Source: Orbaceae bacterium lpD02 | Lineage (GTDB): Bacteria > Pseudomonadota > Gammaproteobacteria > Enterobacterales > Orbaceae | Assembly (NCBI GenBank): GCA_036251875.1 | Contig: CP133960.1 | Coordinates: 806,001 to 870,000 of the forward strand | Length of the DNA: 64,000 bases | Reading direction: 5' to 3' | Part shown: positions 59,154-64,000 of the stretch, in pieces | How the letters are laid out: each line of letters starts with the position of its first letter | Numbering within the stretch: position 1 is the first letter of the stretch | Position numbers and translations under genes: made by a program | The notes under the pieces: model-generated | Seen by the model: only the letters and a program-made list of their open reading frames with translations | Databases searched by the model: none | What the model was told of the DNA's origin: nothing

Positions 59154-60125
59154 CTACTTCACCATTAATTTCACACCATTAAACATGGTTAATATTTGAT
59201 TGTTATTTGTACAAAGCATAGCTTGATTCACCATTTTTTTATCTAAGTGTGAAGAAAATTGGTGAATAAAATCATACATGTAATTGCGTAAATATAAAGA
59301 ACGAAAAAAGACAATATAAGTCGTATGATAGGAAAATATATGACTGGCATTTAATATGACTAAATCTTGATCGTGTTCTTTATCTATTGCCATTTTAGCA
59401 ATAATACCGACACCTGCGCCTAATTTTACATAGGTTTTGATTAAATCCGCATCAGCGGTATTAAAAACAATATTAGCTGATTTACCTGCTTTAATAAATA
59501 TTTGGCTGATATCGGTACCATCTTTATTTGAATCGTAACTAATTAAGGGATACTGTATCAATTCATCTAACTGAATAATAGTCTTACTAACCAAAGGATG
59601 GGCCTTGGTAACCACAATAGCATGATTCCAGTGATAGCAGGGTAGTGCGATCATATCATCGCTTAAATCACTTAAATCGGTCAATATAGCAAAATCTGTT
59701 ACTCTATTTTTAAGGTTATTAATGCATTGGTTTGAATCGCCTTGTTCTATTTTTAAAGCAATATCAGGATAAGCTTGCATAAACTGCTGAATTACCGGAG
59801 GGAGGGCATAACGAGCTTGAGTATAAGTTGTCGTAATAGACAGCGTACCGAGATTTGGTTTAGTAAACTCTTGAGCAATAACTTTGATATTATGCGTTTT
59901 ATTAAGAATATCTTTTGCAACATCAATTACTTGAACCCCAATTGGGGTAATTCCAGATAAATGCTTACCAGAACGCTGGAAGATTTTCACTCCCAGCTCA
60001 TCTTCTAATTGCTTAATCTGTTTACTAATACCTGGTTGAGATGTATAAAGCTTTTCAGCAGTCAATGAAACATTAAGATCATTATTGGCAACTTCAATAA
60101 TATAACGAAGCTGTTGTAGTTTCAT
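59154..60125 (-). CDS. cysB: LysR-type regulator CysB
   Basis: This 323-aa LysR-type regulator (E. coli CysB 324 aa) activates sulfate assimilation and cysteine synthesis with N-acetylserine as inducer. It has the N-terminal helix-turn-helix MKLQQLRYIIEVANNDLNVSLTAEKLYTSQPGISKQIKQLEDELGVKIFQRSGKHL (residues 1-56) and a CysB-like effector domain (TTYTQARYALPPVI, LPCYHWNHAIVVTKAHPL, VFNTADADLIKTYVKLGAGVGIIAKMAID, RNYMYDFI). Cbl is the close alternative; synteny directly after topA supports CysB. A strong GGAAGGAGGGG site precedes the ATG. Confidence 0.92.
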   Translation of the reverse strand: MKLQQLRYIIEVANNDLNVSLTAEKLYTSQPGISKQIKQLEDELGVKIFQRSGKHLSGITPIGVQVIDVAKDILNKTHNIKVIAQEFTKPNLGTLSITTTYTQARYALPPVIQQFMQAYPDIALKIEQGDSNQCINNLKNRVTDFAILTDLSDLSDDMIALPCYHWNHAIVVTKAHPLVSKTIIQLDELIQYPLISYDSNKDGTDISQIFIKAGKSANIVFNTADADLIKTYVKLGAGVGIIAKMAIDKEHDQDLVILNASHIFSYHTTYIVFFRSLYLRNYMYDFIHQFSSHLDKKMVNQAMLCTNNNQILTMFNGVKLMVK

Positions 60126-60153
60126 TGCCCCCCTCCTTCCATTTTGTTATTGT

Positions 60154-62766
60154 TTATTTCTTGCTATTGACCCATTTACTATCGATATAGTTCATTACCC
60201 AACCCGTAGACTTACCATTCACTTCTGATGTCACATACTGCTGTTTGTTTTTACGGCTAAAACGGATGATTGCATCATTACCATCAGGATCTTTATCTGG
60301 CGCTTGGGTCAAATAAATAAATTTTGTTGGCAAACGGTCTTTAAAGCGTTTTAATTCAGCGACGAGTGGCGCTCTTGTTTCCCTCGATTTAGGGAAATTA
60401 TGTGCTGCTAAGAAAATCCCAGAAGCTCCATCGCGTAGCATAAAGTGAGCATCTGATTTGCTACATTTTAGTTCAGGCAAATCAACCGGCTCTTCTTTTG
60501 GAGGTGCGACATCGCCATTTTTTAGAATTTTGCGCGTATTTTTACATTCAGGATTAGTACATCCCATATATAGACCAAAACGTCCCGATTTTAGGTGCAT
60601 CTCGCTACCACATTTATCACATTCAACAATCGGACCTTCATATGTTTTAATTTTGAAGCTACCTTCTTCGACAAGAAAACCATCACAAATAGGATTATTT
60701 CCACAGATCAATAATTTATGGCTATTATCTAGTAAGTAGCTATCCATTGCTGTATGACATTTTGGGCAACGTTTACGAGCGCGCAATGCTTCAGTTTCAG
60801 CCGTGCTATTTTCGCTATCATCTTCTAAAATATTAAGCGCTTCATGTTCAGGAATTAAATTAATGGTTTGTTTGCAACGCTCTTTAGGCGGCAAACTATA
60901 TCCTGAACACGCTAAAAACACGCCAGTACTAGCCGTTTTAATACCCATTTCACGCTGACAATTCGGGCATTTTATTTCAGGCGTTAAAACTAATGGATTT
61001 AATTGCATACCGCCATTGTTTGGCTCTTTTTCGGCGATCTCAAGATGAGATGAAAAATCAGCAAAAAAGGTATTTAAGACCTGCTTCCAATCATTCTTTT
61101 TATTTGCTACATCATCAAGCGTATCTTCCATACGTGCAGTAAAATCATAACTCATTAAGTCATTAAAATTTTCTTTTAACCGGTCGGTAACAATTTCACC
61201 AATTTTTTCAGCATAAAAACGTCGGCTATCAAGCCTTACATAACCACGATCTTGTATTGTTGAAATAATTGTTGCGTAAGTCGACGGACGGCCTATTCCG
61301 CGTTTTTCAAGCTCACGGACTAAAGAGGCTTCGTTATAACGTGCAGGCGGTTTAGTGAAATGTTGTGTGGGAGTTAGCGTTAAAAGTTCGAGCATTTCAT
61401 TTAGCGCAACTGACGGTAAAATTTTATCATCACTATTTTTAATTAACTGTGGTTGCACCTTTGTCCAGCCGTCAAAACGCAGTGTTCTTCCTTTCGCCTT
61501 TAAGGTGAAATTACCCGCTTGAGCACTAATAGTGGTAGAACTATACTCTGCTGAAGTCATTTGACACGCCACAAATTGACGCCAAATAAGTTGATATAAT
61601 TTACGTGCATCTAATTCAAGATCAGTCAACTGCTCACCCAATAATGACACATCTGATGGACGAATTGCTTCATGTGCCTCTTGCGAGTTTTGCTTACTGG
61701 TATAAAAGTTAGGTTTTTCTGGTAAATACTTTTTGCCAAATTCTTTTTCAACATAGCCTCTAACCATACTTAGCGCATCTTGACTTAGATTCGTGGAGTC
61801 TGTACGCATATAAGTAATATAACCTGCCTCATACAAACGCTGAGCCAACGTCATGGTTTTTTTCACGCCAAAACCAAGCCGAGTACTTGCTGCTTGCTGC
61901 AGGGTAGAGGTGATGAATGGCGCTGTGGGATTACTTTTTGTTGGCTTTTCTTCAATATTTTTGATGTGGTATTGGCAGTTATTTAGCTCATCTAATGCCA
62001 TATCGATTGCAATGCGATCCTTGGGCTCGAATGCTTTATCTTTGAAGTGAGTCACTTGCATGACAAGCTTATCTTTAGCATTAGTGTTTAAATCAGCATA
62101 AAGATCCCAATATTCTTGCGGAATAAACGCATGGATTTCACGTTCACGTTCAACAACTAACGCAACCGCAACCGATTGAACTCGCCCTGCCGATAAGCCT
62201 CTGGCCACTTTTTTCCACAACAGTGGCGATAACATAAAACCAACGACTCTATCCATAAAACGACGAGCTTGTTGTGCATTAACGCGATCAATATCAAGTA
62301 AGCTGGGTTTTTTAAACGCATTTTGGATTGCAGCTTTAGTAATTTCATTAAATACCACTCGACGATATTTGTCATCTTCGCCACCTATCACTTCTTTTAG
62401 ATGCCAAGCAATGGCTTCCCCTTCTCTATCCAAGTCGGTTGCGAGATAAATTGTGTCAGCATCTTTGGCTAGTTTTTTTAGTTCGGCGACAACCTTGCTT
62501 TTGCCTGGCAAAATTTCATAATTAGCTTGCCAATCATGGTAAGGATCTACGCCCATACGATCAACAAGGACTTGTTCTGGTGAACGTTTTATCTTTTTAC
62601 CCGTCGCTTTTTTAGTCTCTTCTGATGCGCTTGCCGACTTATTTCCGCTAACAGGCAGATCGCGGATATGACCAATACTCGATTTAACAATATACTCTTT
62701 TCCAAGATATTTATTAATTGTCTTTGCTTTTGCTGGTGATTCCACAATTACTAGGGATTTTCCCAT
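60154..62766 (-). CDS. topA: DNA topoisomerase I
   Basis: This 870-aa type IA topoisomerase (E. coli 865 aa) relaxes negative supercoils. The Toprim N-terminus is [37 protein letters not shown], with [16 protein letters not shown] near residue 110. The active Tyr lies in [15 protein letters not shown] near 318. The C-terminus has four-Cys zinc ribbons (CPNCQREM near 610, CPKCHTAM near 663, CDKCGSEM near 711), then zinc-ribbon-like repeats lacking Cys. Convergent spacing is tight: 28 bp to cysB and 37 bp from matP. Confidence 0.98.
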   Translation of the reverse strand: MGKSLVIVESPAKAKTINKYLGKEYIVKSSIGHIRDLPVSGNKSASASEETKKATGKKIKRSPEQVLVDRMGVDPYHDWQANYEILPGKSKVVAELKKLAKDADTIYLATDLDREGEAIAWHLKEVIGGEDDKYRRVVFNEITKAAIQNAFKKPSLLDIDRVNAQQARRFMDRVVGFMLSPLLWKKVARGLSAGRVQSVAVALVVEREREIHAFIPQEYWDLYADLNTNAKDKLVMQVTHFKDKAFEPKDRIAIDMALDELNNCQYHIKNIEEKPTKSNPTAPFITSTLQQAASTRLGFGVKKTMTLAQRLYEAGYITYMRTDSTNLSQDALSMVRGYVEKEFGKKYLPEKPNFYTSKQNSQEAHEAIRPSDVSLLGEQLTDLELDARKLYQLIWRQFVACQMTSAEYSSTTISAQAGNFTLKAKGRTLRFDGWTKVQPQLIKNSDDKILPSVALNEMLELLTLTPTQHFTKPPARYNEASLVRELEKRGIGRPSTYATIISTIQDRGYVRLDSRRFYAEKIGEIVTDRLKENFNDLMSYDFTARMEDTLDDVANKKNDWKQVLNTFFADFSSHLEIAEKEPNNGGMQLNPLVLTPEIKCPNCQREMGIKTASTGVFLACSGYSLPPKERCKQTINLIPEHEALNILEDDSENSTAETEALRARKRCPKCHTAMDSYLLDNSHKLLICGNNPICDGFLVEEGSFKIKTYEGPIVECDKCGSEMHLKSGRFGLYMGCTNPECKNTRKILKNGDVAPPKEEPVDLPELKCSKSDAHFMLRDGASGIFLAAHNFPKSRETRAPLVAELKRFKDRLPTKFIYLTQAPDKDPDGNDAIIRFSRKNKQQYVTSEVNGKSTGWVMNYIDSKWVNSKK

Positions 62767-62803
62767 AATTCTTACCTATATTTTCAATATAATATTAATC
62801 TTA

Positions 62804-63262
62804 CTACTCTTTAGAATCAAAAAGTAAAGACATTAAGTCATCCTTAATTGTTGAAACTTTATCAGCATAGAGTTCTTTTTGTTCAGCATCATCAATTAAT
62901 TGAATGATAATTTCTGATAAAGTCACATTACGTCGTTTAGCTAGATTAGCTAAACGTTGCCAAACTAAAAACTCAAGATCGATGGATTTCTTACGAGTAT
63001 TTTGATGCTCTGCATTAAAATGGCGTTTTCGTCTTGCTCGAATGGTTTGCTTCATTCGGTTATTCAATTCAGGATTCAAGTGCTCTGTTATCCAATCAGC
63101 CACTTTAGTCGGATTATGTTCCAAAGACAATAATTGCTGTATAGCATTTTGTGCTTCACTTCTTTCAATGTATCGTGTGATATGTTCACCTTCTTGATAT
63201 TTTTTAATTAAATATTTCCATTTCCAACCATATTCTAAATTTTCTAATTGTTGATATTTCAT
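62804..63262 (-). CDS. matP: Macrodomain Ter protein MatP
   Basis: This protein of about 152 aa (E. coli MatP 150 aa) binds matS sites in the replication terminus and organises the Ter macrodomain. It starts [33 protein letters not shown] at ATG 63262; an upstream in-frame codon (63307) would add 15 unrelated residues. The DNA-binding ribbon-helix-helix region is [38 protein letters not shown]. It suggests that this bacterium uses the MatP/matS system. No matS site was searched for systematically. Confidence 0.96.
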   Translation of the reverse strand: MKYQQLENLEYGWKWKYLIKKYQEGEHITRYIERSEAQNAIQQLLSLEHNPTKVADWITEHLNPELNNRMKQTIRARRKRHFNAEHQNTRKKSIDLEFLVWQRLANLAKRRNVTLSEIIIQLIDDAEQKELYADKVSTIKDDLMSLLFDSKE

Positions 63263-63443
63263 ACTATTTTCTTCGTGACGCTGTAACTTAGCCGATATAT
63301 TTAACACTGTTTTTTATTAAACTCAAGCTATTAATTGTTTAAGTTCAAAAAACAGCAAAATTTTACTTGTCACATACAATAAATCTGCTATCTTCTCTTG
63401 TCCATTTTTTTCTTCAATAAAATTGTTAAAAGGAATGTTATCA

Positions 63444-64000
63444 ATGGTAACGGATCATTCTTATGCCGAGTCAGTTTATATCAATGGTTATATCTATACT
63501 GCGGACAGTGAAAATACTGTTTATGAGGCTATCGCAATTGCTAATGGCTATATTATAGCCACCGGATCCACAGCACAAATAAAATCATTGATTAATCAAG
63601 ATACGAACATTATCGATCTACAACAAAAAACGATGCTTCCGGGAATTATTGATGCACATTTGCATCCATTTTGGGGGGGAATGCAACTATCAGGATGCCA
63701 CCTTAACTATGCAAGTTTAACCGTTGAGCAAACATTAATTAAAATTCAACACTATTTAGATCGTGATCCTTGCAATAGTAAAGACGATTGGTTACAAGTA
63801 CGTGGCTGGCTACGTCAAGAAGTACTACCTTTGGGTACCGATATTACCCGTGCCGATTTAGATCGTTTAGACACCATAAGACCCGTGATTTTATTTTCCA
63901 ATGATTGCCATACATTAGTCGCTAATACTCGTGCACTAGAAAAATTTGCTTTAGATAGAAATGCACCTGAGCCTAAAGATGGAAAAATAGGCAGAACTGC
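63444..64000 (+). CDS. YtcJ-like metal-dependent amidohydrolase, 3' end outside the window
   Basis: ATG 63444 (AGGA 9 nt upstream) opens a frame of at least 185 codons to the window edge. It has YINGYIYTADSENTVYEAIAIANGYIIATGS and the metal-site motif MLPGIIDAHLHPFWGG near residue 70, followed by WLQVRGWLRQEVLP and VILFSNDCHTLVANTRALE. This is the amidohydrolase family-3 pattern of YtcJ-type enzymes (usually 530-580 aa). The substrate is unknown. The in-frame ATG at 63435 is an alternative start without better spacing. It is divergent from matP. Confidence 0.88.
   Translation, partial: MVTDHSYAESVYINGYIYTADSENTVYEAIAIANGYIIATGSTAQIKSLINQDTNIIDLQQKTMLPGIIDAHLHPFWGGMQLSGCHLNYASLTVEQTLIKIQHYLDRDPCNSKDDWLQVRGWLRQEVLPLGTDITRADLDRLDTIRPVILFSNDCHTLVANTRALEKFALDRNAPEPKDGKIGRT

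Overview
The window is AT-rich chromosomal DNA from a gammaproteobacterium. MatP, YejK, LigB, AcpH, CysB, ZntB, NudB, the aspS-nudB / yebC-ruvC-ruvA-ruvB block and the rsmE-gshB-yqgE-ruvX block are all of the enterobacterial/pasteurellal type. The low GC and gene content fit Orbales (Gilliamella/Frischella/Orbus-like insect gut bacteria) best. That placement is inferred from general knowledge, not from a marker comparison. No rRNA or tRNA gene was recognised.

Layout. 1-9.9 kb: the end of a YjiG/YjiH membrane pair, then nfo, yejK, a MATE exporter, topB, zntB, a zinc-ribbon membrane protein and ligB. 9.9-11.4 kb: a complete IS1182-like element flanked by a duplicated palindrome; its transposase is split exactly at an A_AAA_AAG slippery heptamer. 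11.5-15.9 kb: acpH, a siderophore-interacting reductase, ychF and moeA. 16-21 kb: a 2-hydroxycarboxylate transporter, a malic enzyme and a CitA/DcuS-type two-component system, which together look like a malate-utilisation cluster. 21-28.5 kb: small membrane and lipoprotein genes, a metallo-beta-lactamase-fold hydrolase, folB, rsmE-gshB-GNAT-yqgE-ruvX, and ribB behind an FMN riboswitch. 28.5-35.9 kb: the DUF484 gene, dapF, lysA, lptM, ruvB-ruvA, two unknown membrane proteins, ruvC and yebC.

36-43 kb: a chaperone-usher fimbrial operon sits between yebC and nudB, which are neighbours in enterobacteria. It ends in three tandem two-domain tip-subunit paralogues, the middle one broken by a one-base deletion. 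43.3-50.5 kb: nudB, aspS, a DUF3100 membrane protein with a small membrane partner and an M20 amidohydrolase, moeB and dusC. 50.5-55.1 kb: a decayed type I-F CRISPR-Cas locus. It holds an intact-looking cas2-cas3 fusion, a cas1 with an in-frame TGA and a Tyr at the expected catalytic His, no csy1-4, and an array of two repeats and one 32-nt spacer. 55.2-64 kb: an unknown 91-aa gene, glk, an MFS carrier, then corA, cysB, topA and matP, and the start of a YtcJ-like amidohydrolase cut by the window end.

Most of the window is housekeeping. The accessory parts are the IS, the malate cluster, the fimbrial insertion, the DUF3100 operon, the CRISPR remnant and several orphan membrane genes. I found no clearly new defence or metabolic system. 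The most unusual material is the two-hit cas1 with its minimal array, the mosaic fimbrial tip array, and the IS frameshift signal.
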